Shown: piece by piece, positions 54,440 through 63,348 of the stretch
Position numbering within the stretch: position 1 is the first letter of the stretch
How the letters are laid out: every line of letters starts with the position of its first letter
Assembly (NCBI RefSeq): GCF_008932435.1
Contig: NZ_WBWE01000004.1
Coordinates: 1-64,000, forward strand
DNA length: 64,000 nt
Source: Brucella pseudintermedia
GTDB lineage: Bacteria > Pseudomonadota > Alphaproteobacteria > Rhizobiales > Rhizobiaceae
Reading direction: 5' to 3'
Notes under the pieces: model-generated
Told to the model about the DNA's origin: nothing
Databases searched by the model: none
What the model saw: the letters and a program-made list of their open reading frames with translations, nothing else
Translations under genes and position numbers: made by a program

Positions 54440-55453
54440 TCAGACGCCTCGGGGAATGATCAATTCCGTCGGTATCATTTCCGGCTGGTCGGTCATATGT
54501 GCAGGCTCGTCCAGAAGTTCAAAGGCTCGCTCGATCATTGCCTGAACATTCTGCCGGGCCATCACAACCGGAAAGTGGAGAACCTCGATGAAAGGGTCCC
54601 AGTCGAAGCATCCGATGGAGCACTCTCGAACCTCGTCAACGGGAAGGGTTTTTAGAAAGCTCACAATGCCTTCGAAGGGGCTCGTCGAGTTCACGAAAAG
54701 GGCCTCCGGCAGTCCGTTCAATTCTCGATAGATTGCGCGGATCGCCCCTGCGGCGATATCGGGATCATAGCCCTCCGTAAAAATGGTGCCAGCGTGAACC
54801 GGGAGGTTCTGCGCGGCCAGTTCATCCTGATAGCCCTGAACACGTGCGCGCGTGTTGTGGTCACTGTCGACGCCGCCGATAAAATAAAAACTGTTTTCCT
54901 CTCGGCGTGGCCTGCGTTCGGCAATCTGGCGGGTTAACTGTCGGGCGCCGTCATAATTGTCGCTGATCACGGACGCGCCGTGTTTCCCCGGGAGATCGAC
55001 ATTGACGTGTTTCAGGTGGGCTTTTTCGCACAGTTCCGCGACGCTGTCCGGATCGGTCGCGCCTGCTATCAGCAGGGCATCGATATTATGGGCAATCAAT
55101 GTTTCCACGGTGCTGCGTTCCTGCTGCGGGTCGCGCAACGTGCTGGCAACGACCGGAACAAGATTCCGGGATCGGGCCACGGTTTCAAAGGACGCCGCCA
55201 TCGAGCTGAAGTATCGATTATCCAGCATCGGCAAGATCATGCCGATCAACCCGGAATTGGATATGCGTAATCCGCGCGCTTGAAGGTTGGTCGTATAGCC
55301 GAGCTCAACGGCTATTACTCTGACCCTATCGGCTGTTGCTTTGGTAATTCTCCTGTTTTCCCAAGAACCATTCATAACGGAAGCAACAGTAGAGGCGGAT
55401 ACTCCGGCTCGTTCCGATATGTCGTATATGGTTACTTTCCGGGGAGTGTTCAT
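54440..55453 (-). CDS. LacI-family transcriptional regulator of the ribitol operon
   Basis: A 337-aa LacI/GalR protein. The HTH is near 7-30 (TIYDISERAGVSASTVASVM) with hinge segment LGYTTNLQARGLR near 52-64, followed by a periplasmic-binding-protein-like effector domain (about 65-330; GMILPMLDNRYFSS, FYFIGGVDSDHNTR). ATG 55453 is used; a TTG precedes it. It diverges from the ribitol importer operon at 55854, and a near-perfect 22-bp palindrome lies between. Ribitol or ribulose as inducer is inferred. Confidence 0.9.
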   Translation of the reverse strand: MNTPRKVTIYDISERAGVSASTVASVMNGSWENRRITKATADRVRVIAVELGYTTNLQARGLRISNSGLIGMILPMLDNRYFSSMAASFETVARSRNLVPVVASTLRDPQQERSTVETLIAHNIDALLIAGATDPDSVAELCEKAHLKHVNVDLPGKHGASVISDNYDGARQLTRQIAERRPRREENSFYFIGGVDSDHNTRARVQGYQDELAAQNLPVHAGTIFTEGYDPDIAAGAIRAIYRELNGLPEALFVNSTSPFEGIVSFLKTLPVDEVRECSIGCFDWDPFIEVLHFPVVMARQNVQAMIERAFELLDEPAHMTDQPEMIPTELIIPRGV

Positions 55454-55853
55454 CAAATCTGCTTTTCATCTGCATTCACAGCTTGATCTTAGCGGGCCGT
55501 CGCCATCCGCTGCAAGTGGCGCGAGGTGGTTTCTCTGTCATTTTCCTCTTGACCGGATGCGTCCTGTCGCGCAATGGTAATGCTGCACTATCGATGGTGC
55601 AGCGTGATAATACACCGAGAGGAGCGGTGAACCCATGCCGAGGCCGGGGAGGAGTCTTCCATTCATCCATAAAAAGCCTCGTCAGGCATCGCTTGAGTTG
55701 ATTGGCGTGCCGCAACGCAATGTGCCGTCAGAATGATTGGAATTTCATGGAGTTGGATATCGCTATCTGGAGCACATTCAGGGCGGAATAGTGAAGCGAA
55801 GTTCGTCTGCAAGGTTGCAAAAACAACAAAATTAAACCCAACGGGAGTGAGAC
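55454..55853. promoter_or_regulatory. Divergent lacI / ribitol operon promoter region
   Basis: About 400 bp. The main feature is the palindrome GCTGCAC..GTGCAGC (55582-55603), 22 bp with a single mismatched pair, a likely LacI-type operator. GGGAGTGAG lies just before the binding-protein start. No gene is seen. Confidence 0.5.
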
Positions 55854-56909
55854 ATGAAGAATCTGTTTGTTAAGGCAGCTTTTGCTGCGGTGGTGCTGTC
55901 GTCTTTCGCGGGCAATGCTCAGGCGGAAGTGAAGGATGCAGTGGTCGGCTTCCTGATGCCGGATCAGGCATCGACCCGCTACGAGGAGCGTGACTACCCG
56001 GGCTTTGCCGCCGAGATGAAGAAAATCTGCGAAAGCTGCAAGGTGCTTTATCTCAATGCCGATGGCGATGCGAGCAAGCAGCAGCAGCAGTTCAACTCGG
56101 TCATTTCGCAGGGCGCGAAGGTGATCGTGCTCGATGCCGTTGACACGGCGGCGGCGGCCTCGCTGGTCAAGCTCGCCCAGTCGCAAGGTATCAAGGTCAT
56201 CGCCTATGACCGTCCGATCCCGGATGCGGCCTCCGATTTTTACGTGTCGTTCGACAACGAAGCCATTGGCAAGTCGATTGCGGAATCGCTGGTCAAGCAC
56301 CTGAAGGACAAGGGCGTGCCGGGCGACAAGGGTGGCGTTCTCCAGATCAACGGTTCGCCGACCGACGCCGCAGCCGGTCTCATCAAGAACGGCATTCATG
56401 CCGGACTTAAGGATAGCGGCTACAAGACGCTTGCCGAATATGACACGCCGGAATGGGCGCCGAGCAAGGCGCAGCAGTGGGCCAGCGGCCAGATCACTCG
56501 CTTCAACGACCAGATCGTCGGGGTGGTGGCTGCCAATGACGGCACCGCAGGCGGCGCGATTGCGGCGATGAAGGCCGCCGGTATCGACCCGCTTCCGCCG
56601 GTCACCGGCAATGATGCAACGATTGCAGCGCTTCAGCTCATCATTTCGGGCGATCAGTACAACACGATCAACAAGCCGTCTGAAATTGTCGCTGCCGAAG
56701 CCGCACGCGTTGCGGGTCAGCTCTTGAACGGCGAAACCCCGAAGGCCGAGGCCACGCTCTACAACACGCCCTCGAAGCTCTTCGTTCCGGTGGTCGTGAC
56801 GGCTGAAAACCTCAAGGCCGAGATCATCGACAAGAACATCGTTTCCGCCGATACGCTATGCGTCGACCGCTATGCCGAAGGCTGCAAGACGCTCGGCATC
56901 ACCAAGTAA
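55854..56909 (+). CDS. Sugar/polyol ABC transporter substrate-binding protein (XylF-like), ribitol operon
   Basis: A 351-aa binding protein with signal peptide MKNLFVKAAF to NAQA (about 24). Mature segments VVGFLMPDQASTRYEERDYP, FNSVISQGAKVIVLDAVDT and VVAANDGTAGGAIAAMKAAG (near 222) are typical of the xylose/XylF group. It leads the operon encoding ATPase, permease, ribitol dehydrogenase and D-ribulokinase, so ribitol is the likely ligand. A stem-loop (56919-56944) follows. Confidence 0.9.
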   Translation: MKNLFVKAAFAAVVLSSFAGNAQAEVKDAVVGFLMPDQASTRYEERDYPGFAAEMKKICESCKVLYLNADGDASKQQQQFNSVISQGAKVIVLDAVDTAAAASLVKLAQSQGIKVIAYDRPIPDAASDFYVSFDNEAIGKSIAESLVKHLKDKGVPGDKGGVLQINGSPTDAAAGLIKNGIHAGLKDSGYKTLAEYDTPEWAPSKAQQWASGQITRFNDQIVGVVAANDGTAGGAIAAMKAAGIDPLPPVTGNDATIAALQLIISGDQYNTINKPSEIVAAEAARVAGQLLNGETPKAEATLYNTPSKLFVPVVVTAENLKAEIIDKNIVSADTLCVDRYAEGCKTLGITK

Positions 56910-56918
56910 GCAACGATA

Positions 56919-56944
56919 CGCCCGGCCGGTATCCCGGTCGGGCG
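56919..56944 (+). other. Stem-loop after the ribitol binding-protein gene
   Basis: CGCCCGGCCGG pairs with 56934-56944 over 11 positions, with one G-U pair and a TATC loop. No T-run follows. It probably stabilises the binding-protein message relative to downstream genes. Confidence 0.6.
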
Positions 56945-56992
56945 AGTTCATGCGATAATGGCATATCGCGCTATATGCCGGGAAAGCGAACC

Positions 56993-57823
56993 ATGTCCCA
57001 GGAAAACAAACCAACCGCATCGTCGCGGCAACCAGTGCTGCGTCTCAGCGGCATATCCAAGAATTTCGGCGCTGTTTCAGCGCTGACCGATATCGATCTG
57101 GAAGTCTATCCGGGCGAGGTTGTCGCTCTTGTCGGCGATAACGGCGCGGGAAAGTCCACCCTCATCAAGACGCTGGCAGGCGTGCACCAGCCGACATCCG
57201 GCACGATTGAATTCAATGGCGAGAAGGTTGTGCTTTCATCGCCCGGCGTTGCGCTCGATCTTGGCATTGCGACGGTCTTTCAGGATCTGGCGCTCTGCGA
57301 GAACCTCGATGTGGTCGCCAATATTTTCCTTGGCCGCGAAATGAGCCCTTACCGCCTCGATGAGGTGTCGATGGAAATCAAGGCGTGGAAGCTTCTGAAC
57401 GAATTGTCCGCGCGTATTCCAAGCGTGCGCGAGCCGGTGGCTTCGCTGTCCGGTGGCCAGCGCCAGACAGTTGCGATCTCGCGTTCGCTGCTGCTCGATC
57501 CGAAGCTCATCATGCTCGATGAACCGACGGCGGCTCTGGGCGTCGCACAGACGGCTGAGGTGCTGGATCTGATCGAACGCGTCCGTGACCGCGGGCTCGG
57601 CGTCCTGATGATCAGCCATAATATGGAAGATGTGCGCGCGGTTGCGGACCGCATCGTCGTGCTGCGGCTTGGCCGAAACAACGGTGTCTTCTATCCGGAT
57701 TCCTCCAATGAGGAACTCGTTGCCGCCATAACCGGCGCGAGCAGCAATTCCGTTTCCCGCCGCGCCGAGCGGCGGCAGGCGCAGCATGAAGCCGGTCAGG
57801 CCTATGATCGGGGAGAAGCATAA
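56993..57823 (+). CDS. Sugar ABC transporter ATP-binding protein, single ATPase domain
   Basis: At 276 aa this is about half the usual RbsA/XylG length and has only one domain: Walker A GDNGAGKST near 51, signature SLSGGQRQT near 155 and KLIMLDEPTAALG near 175. Two copies would act as a homodimer, as described for the rhizobial fructose-type ATPases (FrcA-like). ATG 56993 is used; upstream in-frame codons overlap the binding-protein gene. Its stop overlaps the permease start (TAATG). Confidence 0.9.
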   Translation: MSQENKPTASSRQPVLRLSGISKNFGAVSALTDIDLEVYPGEVVALVGDNGAGKSTLIKTLAGVHQPTSGTIEFNGEKVVLSSPGVALDLGIATVFQDLALCENLDVVANIFLGREMSPYRLDEVSMEIKAWKLLNELSARIPSVREPVASLSGGQRQTVAISRSLLLDPKLIMLDEPTAALGVAQTAEVLDLIERVRDRGLGVLMISHNMEDVRAVADRIVVLRLGRNNGVFYPDSSNEELVAAITGASSNSVSRRAERRQAQHEAGQAYDRGEA

Positions 57824-59067
57824 TGAACCAGGCAACCGGAAATACCCCGCTCGACCGGCAGGATACACGCGTGCGCCATGACGAAGGCGTTTCAGGCGCG
57901 CTGCGCAATTTCTTCGACCGTGTTCGCTCCGGCGATCTCGGATCGCTGCCGGTTATCGTCGGCCTCGTCATCATCTGGACCGTCTTCCAGACGTTGAACC
58001 CCGTTTTCCTGTCGAGCAATAACCTCGTCAACCTGCTCTTCGACTGTTCGACTATCGGGGTGATTTCACTCGGTATCGTCTGCATATTGATGCTTGGCGA
58101 AATCGACCTTTCGGTCGGCTCGGTCAGCGGTCTGGCGTCCGCGATTGTCGGCGTGCTCTGGGTCAATCACGGCTGGCCTGTCGGGATCGCGATGCTGGCG
58201 GCACTTTGCACCGGCGCGCTGATCGGCCTGCTTTACGCATTCCTCTATAACCGCTTCAGCATGCCAAGCTTCGTTTCCACGCTGGCTGGCCTGCTCGCAG
58301 CCCTTGGGCTTCAGCTTTACCTGCTCGGCAATACCGGCTCGATCAACCTGCCTTACGGCTCGTGGCTCGTGAGCTTCGGCCAGCTTCTGGTCATGCCGCG
58401 TCCGCTTTCCTATGCGCTGGTGCTGATTGCCGGACTTGCCATCTTCTTCACCGGGTTTCGCTCCGCCCAGCGCCGCCGTGAAGCCGGTCTGTCGGCGCCG
58501 TCGTCAGCCGGGATCGCGCTCAAGGCCATTGTCATCACCGTTATTGTCGGTGGCGCGGTATTTTACCTCAACCAGTCGCGCGGTGTGCCGTGGATGTTCG
58601 GCCTGTTCGTGGCGCTGGTCATTGCAATGAACTACGCGCTTACCCGCACCAAATGGGGCCGTGCGATGCAAGCCGTTGGCGGCAACCGTGAAGCTGCACG
58701 CCGCGCCGGCATCAATGTGAAATTCATCTATATGTCGGCCTTCATGACCTGTTCGGTTCTCGCCGCAGCCGGTGGCATTCTGGCCGCAGCGCGCCTTGCC
58801 TCCTCCAGCCAGCAGGCCGGTACCGGTGACGTCAACCTCAACGCCATCGCCGCAGCGGTTATTGGCGGCACCAGCCTCTTTGGCGGACGTGGCAGCGCAT
58901 GGTCGGCCCTGCTCGGTATTATCGTCATCCAGTCGATTGCCAGCGGTTTGACGCTGCTCGATCTGTCATCTTCGCTTCGCTACATGATCACAGGCGCAGT
59001 GCTTGCCATCGCCGTGATCGTCGATTCTCTTGCCCGCCGCTCGCGCCAGTCGCACGGCCGCGCCTAA
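57823..59067 (+). CDS. Sugar ABC transporter permease (XylH-like), ribitol operon
   Basis: A 414-aa permease, longer than RbsC and close to XylH, with about ten to twelve membrane segments. [19 protein letters not shown] (near 87) and [20 protein letters not shown] (near 285) are the family loops, and [20 protein letters not shown] (near 345) the C-terminal signature. Its ATG overlaps the preceding stop. The soluble N-terminal 40 residues precede the first segment. Ribitol transport is inferred from the following dehydrogenase and kinase. Confidence 0.9.
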   Translation: MNQATGNTPLDRQDTRVRHDEGVSGALRNFFDRVRSGDLGSLPVIVGLVIIWTVFQTLNPVFLSSNNLVNLLFDCSTIGVISLGIVCILMLGEIDLSVGSVSGLASAIVGVLWVNHGWPVGIAMLAALCTGALIGLLYAFLYNRFSMPSFVSTLAGLLAALGLQLYLLGNTGSINLPYGSWLVSFGQLLVMPRPLSYALVLIAGLAIFFTGFRSAQRRREAGLSAPSSAGIALKAIVITVIVGGAVFYLNQSRGVPWMFGLFVALVIAMNYALTRTKWGRAMQAVGGNREAARRAGINVKFIYMSAFMTCSVLAAAGGILAAARLASSSQQAGTGDVNLNAIAAAVIGGTSLFGGRGSAWSALLGIIVIQSIASGLTLLDLSSSLRYMITGAVLAIAVIVDSLARRSRQSHGRA

Positions 59068-59084
59068 CAAAAAGGGTTCTCCAA

Positions 59085-59813
59085 ATGGCTCAGGATCTCA
59101 ACGGAAAAGTGGGCGCCGTCACCGGTGCCGCCTCCGGCATCGGCTTTGAATGCGCAAAGCACATGGTCGAAGCGGGCATGACGGTGTTTCTCGTCGACCG
59201 CGACGAGAAGGCGCTAGCCGAAAAATGCGCCGAACTCGGCGACAAGGCGAAGCCGCTGGTCATCGATCTGCTCAATCCGGCGTCGGTCGCCACCATGATG
59301 CCGCAGATACTCGAACAGGCTGGCCAGCTCGACGTGTTTCACGCCAATGCCGGTGCCTATATCGGCGGTCCGCTGTGGGAAGGCGACCCGGATGCATGGG
59401 ACCGCATGTTGAACCTCAATATCAATGCAGCCTTTCGCACCATTCATGCCGTGCTGCCGCACATGATGGAGCGCAAGACCGGCGATATCATCATGACAAG
59501 CTCCGTCGCCGGTGTCGTGCCGGTGATCTGGGAGCCGATCTATACGGCGTCGAAGCACGCCGTTCAGGCCTTTGTCCACACGGTTCGCCGTCAGGTTGCT
59601 CCGCACGGTATCCGCGTTGGCGGCGTTCTGCCGGGTCCGGTTGTTACCGCTCTCATCAGCGATTGGCCCAAGGCCAAGCTGGACGAGGCGCTGGCCAATG
59701 GCAGCCTGATGGAAGCGAAAGAAGTTGCGGAATCGGTGATGTTCATGCTGACGCGCCCGCGCAACATCACCATTCGCGATCTGGTCATTCTTCCGCAGAG
59801 CCTTGATCTGTAA
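59085..59813 (+). CDS. rbtD: Ribitol 2-dehydrogenase
   Basis: A 242-aa SDR that oxidises ribitol to D-ribulose with NAD. The match to Klebsiella RbtD, as I recall that sequence, is strong over the whole length: [74 protein letters not shown] and the C-terminal ILPQSLDL. The catalytic Ser (TSSVAG), Tyr and Lys (YTASK) are present. AAAGGG precedes the ATG. It sits between the importer and the ribulokinase gene, completing ribitol to ribulose 5-phosphate. Confidence 0.92.
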   Translation: MAQDLNGKVGAVTGAASGIGFECAKHMVEAGMTVFLVDRDEKALAEKCAELGDKAKPLVIDLLNPASVATMMPQILEQAGQLDVFHANAGAYIGGPLWEGDPDAWDRMLNLNINAAFRTIHAVLPHMMERKTGDIIMTSSVAGVVPVIWEPIYTASKHAVQAFVHTVRRQVAPHGIRVGGVLPGPVVTALISDWPKAKLDEALANGSLMEAKEVAESVMFMLTRPRNITIRDLVILPQSLDL

Positions 59814-59825
59814 ATGGGAACGACC

Positions 59826-61442
59826 ATGACCAGCTATTATCTCGGCGTCGATGTCGGCACCGGCAGCGCCCGCGCCGGTCTTTTCGATGCCAGCGGCACG
59901 ATGCTCGCTTCGGCCAAGCGCGATATCACCATCTGGCGCAAGGCGGGCAGCATTGTCGAACAGTCGAGCGCCAATATATGGCAGGCGGTATGCGAAAGCG
60001 TGCGTGAGGCCGTCAAGACCGCCGGCGTCGATCCGGCTCGCATTGCCGGTATCGGCTATGACGCCACATGCTCGCTGGTCGTGCTCGGCGCGGGCGGTAA
60101 GCCGCTCGCCGTCGGTCCGTCCAATGATCCCGCGCGTGACATCATCGTGTGGATGGATCACCGCGCAGTCGCTCAGGCCGAACGCATCAATGCGACGAGG
60201 GCCGGGGTTCTCGACTATGTTGGCGGCACCATTTCGCCCGAAATGGAAACGCCGAAGCTGCTGTGGCTGAAGGAAAACAAGCCGGAAACCTTCGCTGCCG
60301 CCTGGCAGTTTTTCGATCTGACGGATTTCCTCACCTGGAAATCCTGCGGCAGTCTGGCGCGCTCCGCCTGCACCGTGACCTGCAAATGGACCTATCTTAG
60401 CCATGAAAAGCGCTGGGACGAAGCCTACTTCCGGCAAGTCGGCCTTGGCGAACTGGCGGATGAAAATTTTGTCCGCATCGGCACCGATGTTCGTGCCGGT
60501 GGCGAAAAGCTCGGCGGATTGAGCGAAGAGGCTGCGGCGGATCTTGGTCTTGTGCCGGGTACGGCGATTGCCGCCGGTCTGATCGACGCCCATGCGGGCG
60601 GCATCGGAACAGTGGGGGCGCGCGGTTCGGAAGGCCGGATATTGTCGCGCATGGCCTATGTCTTCGGCACATCGGCCTGCACCATGACCACCACCGAACA
60701 GCCGGTATTCGTGGATGGCGTATGGGGGCCGTATTTTTCGGCCATGGTGCCGGGCCTTTGGCTCAACGAAGGCGGGCAGTCGGCGGCGGGCGCTGCCATC
60801 GATCACCTGATCCACATGCATCCGTTCGCGGCGGAAGCGGAAAAGCAGGCGGCAGCTCAAGGCAAGGGCCTTGCCGATAGTCTCGCTGCGGAAGTGGAAG
60901 CAAGGGGCGGCGCGGAAAAAGCGGCCGCAATCATCGGCGACATTCATGTCGTGCCGGAATTTCTCGGCAATCGTGCGCCCTTCGCCGATCCAGACGCGCG
61001 CGCGGTCATTGCCGGCCTCGATCTCGATGCCGGGATTGACAGCCTGACAGCGCTTTATCTCGCGGGTCTGTGCGGGCTTGGCTATGGCGCGCGGCAGATC
61101 GTGGAGGCGCAGGCAGCAAAGGGCATCGAAACCGACACGATCGTGGTTTCCGGCGGCGCGGCGCGTTCCAACCTGGTGCGGCAGGTGCTCGCCGATACAA
61201 CGGGCCTCGTCATCGCCGCGTCTACATCGCCCGAGCCGGTTCTGCTCGGTTCGGCCATGCTGGGCGCGGTTGCGTCAGGCGCTTATCCCGATCTTGCCGC
61301 CGCCATGCACGCCATGTCGGAACTTGGCGCGGTGAACAGGCCGGATGCTGAGCGCGCCAGATGGCACGACAGGCGTTTCGAGGCGTTCACGCTGTTGCAG
61401 GCAACTGCGCGAAAAATCCGCGCCATGGATGGTGTGAATTAG
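59826..61442 (+). CDS. D-ribulokinase (FGGY family)
   Basis: A 538-aa FGGY kinase. The phosphate-1 motif is LGVDVGTGSARAGLFD (near 5-20), DATCSLVVLGAGG near 80 contains the TCSLV motif reported as typical of D-ribulokinases, and the C-terminal ATP motif IVVSGGAARSNLVRQVL is near 440. It phosphorylates D-ribulose made by the adjacent dehydrogenase, feeding the pentose-phosphate pathway. ATG 59826 is preferred; ATG 59814 is 12 bases earlier and has no better site. Last gene of the ribitol operon, followed by a bidirectional hairpin. Confidence 0.9.
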   Translation: MTSYYLGVDVGTGSARAGLFDASGTMLASAKRDITIWRKAGSIVEQSSANIWQAVCESVREAVKTAGVDPARIAGIGYDATCSLVVLGAGGKPLAVGPSNDPARDIIVWMDHRAVAQAERINATRAGVLDYVGGTISPEMETPKLLWLKENKPETFAAAWQFFDLTDFLTWKSCGSLARSACTVTCKWTYLSHEKRWDEAYFRQVGLGELADENFVRIGTDVRAGGEKLGGLSEEAAADLGLVPGTAIAAGLIDAHAGGIGTVGARGSEGRILSRMAYVFGTSACTMTTTEQPVFVDGVWGPYFSAMVPGLWLNEGGQSAAGAAIDHLIHMHPFAAEAEKQAAAQGKGLADSLAAEVEARGGAEKAAAIIGDIHVVPEFLGNRAPFADPDARAVIAGLDLDAGIDSLTALYLAGLCGLGYGARQIVEAQAAKGIETDTIVVSGGAARSNLVRQVLADTTGLVIAASTSPEPVLLGSAMLGAVASGAYPDLAAAMHAMSELGAVNRPDAERARWHDRRFEAFTLLQATARKIRAMDGVN

Positions 61443-61479
61443 AGCGTTTCCAGCAATTCAATTTGAACTGGAAATGCTC
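61442..61479. terminator. Long hairpin between convergent kinase and siderophore ATPase genes
   Basis: GAGCGTTTCCAG (61442-61453) pairs with 61468-61479 with one G-U pair; the loop itself contains the palindrome TTCAATTTGAA. It overlaps the ends of both genes and probably terminates both. The start resembles the intergenic repeat at 20417. Confidence 0.65.
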
Positions 61480-62315
61480 TCACTGTCTGAGGGTTCGAGC
61501 CGGGGTTGAGGACGATCTTGCCGGAGGCGATGTCGTCCCAAAGGCAACATGATGGGGCGGCCGGAAGTCGGATCGGTCATGATGCGGCTTTCGAGGTGAA
61601 AGACTTCGCGGATGTTCTGTTCGGTCAGCACCAACTCCGGCGCCCCGCTCACATGCAGCCGTCCGTTGGCCATTGCGACCAGAAAATCCGCATAACGGGC
61701 GGCGAGATTGAGGTCGTGCAGGACCATGACGATTGTCGTTCCGCGTTCCCGGTTGAGATCGGTGAGAAGGTCCAGGACTTCGACCTGATGGCTGATATCC
61801 AGAAATGTGGTCGGCTCGTCCAGCAGAAGGATATCGGTCTGCTGGGCCAGCGCCATGGCGATCCATACGCGCTGGCGCTGCCCGCCTGAAAGTTCATCCA
61901 CCGGCCTGTCGGCCAGTTCTGTCGTCCTGGTCGCTTCGAGCGCCGCCGCGATTGCTTCGTCGTCCGCCCGCGTCCATTGCGAGAAAACGCCATGATAGGG
62001 GTTTCGGCCCCTGCTGACGAGATCGGCAACCAATATGCCTTCCGGCGCTATCGGGGATTGCGGCAGCAGGCCAAGCGTCTGTGCAAGCTGGCGGGAGGGG
62101 AGCGTGTGGATCGATTTGCCATCCAGCAGAACCTGTCCGCGGCGCGGAGCCAGAAGCCGCGACATCGTTCGCAGAAGCGTGGATTTTCCGCAGGCATTCG
62201 CCCCCACGATTGCCGTCACCTTGCCGGACGGTATTTCCAGATCGAGGCCGTCCAGCACAAGCCGGTCGCCATAGCCGGTGGCGAGCTCTTGAACGATGAG
62301 CGTATGATCGGTCAT
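61458..62315 (-). CDS. Iron-siderophore ABC transporter ATP-binding protein, FepC-type
   Basis: A 285-aa ATPase of the Fe-chelate/B12 class. Walker A VGANACGKST is near 35-44, signature ELSGGQRQR near 138 and ILLLDEPTTFLDISHQ near 160, with a switch His in VLHDLNLA near 194. LVSRGRNPYHG near 97 is typical of FepC/FhuC. ATG 62315 overlaps the permease stop (ATGA). It lies downstream of two permease genes. No binding-protein gene is in the window; it may lie beyond 64000. Confidence 0.93.
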   Translation of the reverse strand: MTDHTLIVQELATGYGDRLVLDGLDLEIPSGKVTAIVGANACGKSTLLRTMSRLLAPRRGQVLLDGKSIHTLPSRQLAQTLGLLPQSPIAPEGILVADLVSRGRNPYHGVFSQWTRADDEAIAAALEATRTTELADRPVDELSGGQRQRVWIAMALAQQTDILLLDEPTTFLDISHQVEVLDLLTDLNRERGTTIVMVLHDLNLAARYADFLVAMANGRLHVSGAPELVLTEQNIREVFHLESRIMTDPTSGRPIMLPLGRHRLRQDRPQPRLEPSDSESISSSN

Positions 62316-63346
62316 AGGGATGCCCCGCTGCGGTTGGCGCGTATGATGAGATAGATGAGATAGGGAGCGCCCAGGGCCCCGGTGACGACGCCAACCGGAT
62401 AGCGACCCGGCAGCAGGAATTGTCCGCAATAATCGCCAGCGAGAACCAGTATCGCGCCGACGAGCGCGGACGGGATGAGCAAGGAGCCGTTGTTGCCAAT
62501 GATGCGCGCTGCTATCGGGCCGGACAGGAAGGCGACGAAAGCGATCGGCCCCGCGACAGCCGTGGCGACGGCGATCATGCCGACAGCCGCGACGATGACG
62601 GCGATCCGGGTGCGCCCGACATGGGTTCCGAGCGCTGCGGCGCTGTCGTCGCCCAGCCGCAGGGCTTCAAGATCGCGCGACCGGCTCAAAAGCAATCCGC
62701 CGAAGACGATCAGCGCAACCAGAAGCGGCAGCATTTGGTCCAGCCGCGCGCCATTGACGCTGCCGGTCAGCCAGCGCATGGCTTCCTGCAGGCTCCAGGC
62801 GGGTGCGTTTGAAAGAATGTAGGCGATGAAACTTTCGAGCATCGCGGCAAGGCCGATGCCGACGAGGATAAGCCGGGTTCCGGCGACTCCGTTTCGGAAG
62901 GAAAGTCCGTAAACGGCAAGCGCCACGGCAAGCCCGGCGACAACGGCAAAGACCGAGACGACCGGCCCGCTCATGGAAAGCACGACAATCGCAAAAACGG
63001 CGGCGGCGCTTGCGCCCGAGCTGATGCCGATAATGTCCGGGCTGGCGAGCGAATTGCGGAGCATGAGCTGGAATGCTACGCCGCCGAGCCCGAAGCTCAC
63101 GCCTGCCAGCACGGAGAGGACGGCGCGCGGAAGACGCAGCTTGCCGACCGTGAAACTTGCTCCCGGAACATCTTCGCCGAGTAATACCCGCACGACGTCC
63201 TTCGGCGGCGTGAAGGATTGCCCCATCATCAACGTGAGGAGGAACAAGCCGGCGAGGATGATCAGAAGAAGGCCGATGACAAGATTGCGCTTGCGGGTGC
63301 GGCTGCGGCGGCTCAGGGCGATGAGGTCGGCGGTTGAATGCAGCAT
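62312..63346 (-). CDS. Iron-siderophore ABC transporter permease, FepG/FecD-type
   Basis: A 344-aa FecCD-family permease with about ten membrane segments. LRLPRAVLSVLAGVSFGLGG (near 68) and NSLASPDIIGISSGASAAA (near 95) are the family motifs. VAGPIAFVAFLSGPIAARII near 270 and a conserved GxxxGxxTxxxGAP-like end (PVGVVTGALGAPYLIYLI) complete it. ATG 63346 is used; codons before it overlap the first permease gene. The two permeases form a heterodimeric channel for ferric siderophore entry into the cytoplasm. Confidence 0.92.
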   Translation of the reverse strand: MLHSTADLIALSRRSRTRKRNLVIGLLLIILAGLFLLTLMMGQSFTPPKDVVRVLLGEDVPGASFTVGKLRLPRAVLSVLAGVSFGLGGVAFQLMLRNSLASPDIIGISSGASAAAVFAIVVLSMSGPVVSVFAVVAGLAVALAVYGLSFRNGVAGTRLILVGIGLAAMLESFIAYILSNAPAWSLQEAMRWLTGSVNGARLDQMLPLLVALIVFGGLLLSRSRDLEALRLGDDSAAALGTHVGRTRIAVIVAAVGMIAVATAVAGPIAFVAFLSGPIAARIIGNNGSLLIPSALVGAILVLAGDYCGQFLLPGRYPVGVVTGALGAPYLIYLIIRANRSGASL

Positions 63347-63348
63347 GG

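Noticed and set aside
59214-60947. Minus-strand open frame of 577 aa
   Set aside because: Antisense to rbtD and the ribulokinase gene, both of which are well supported.
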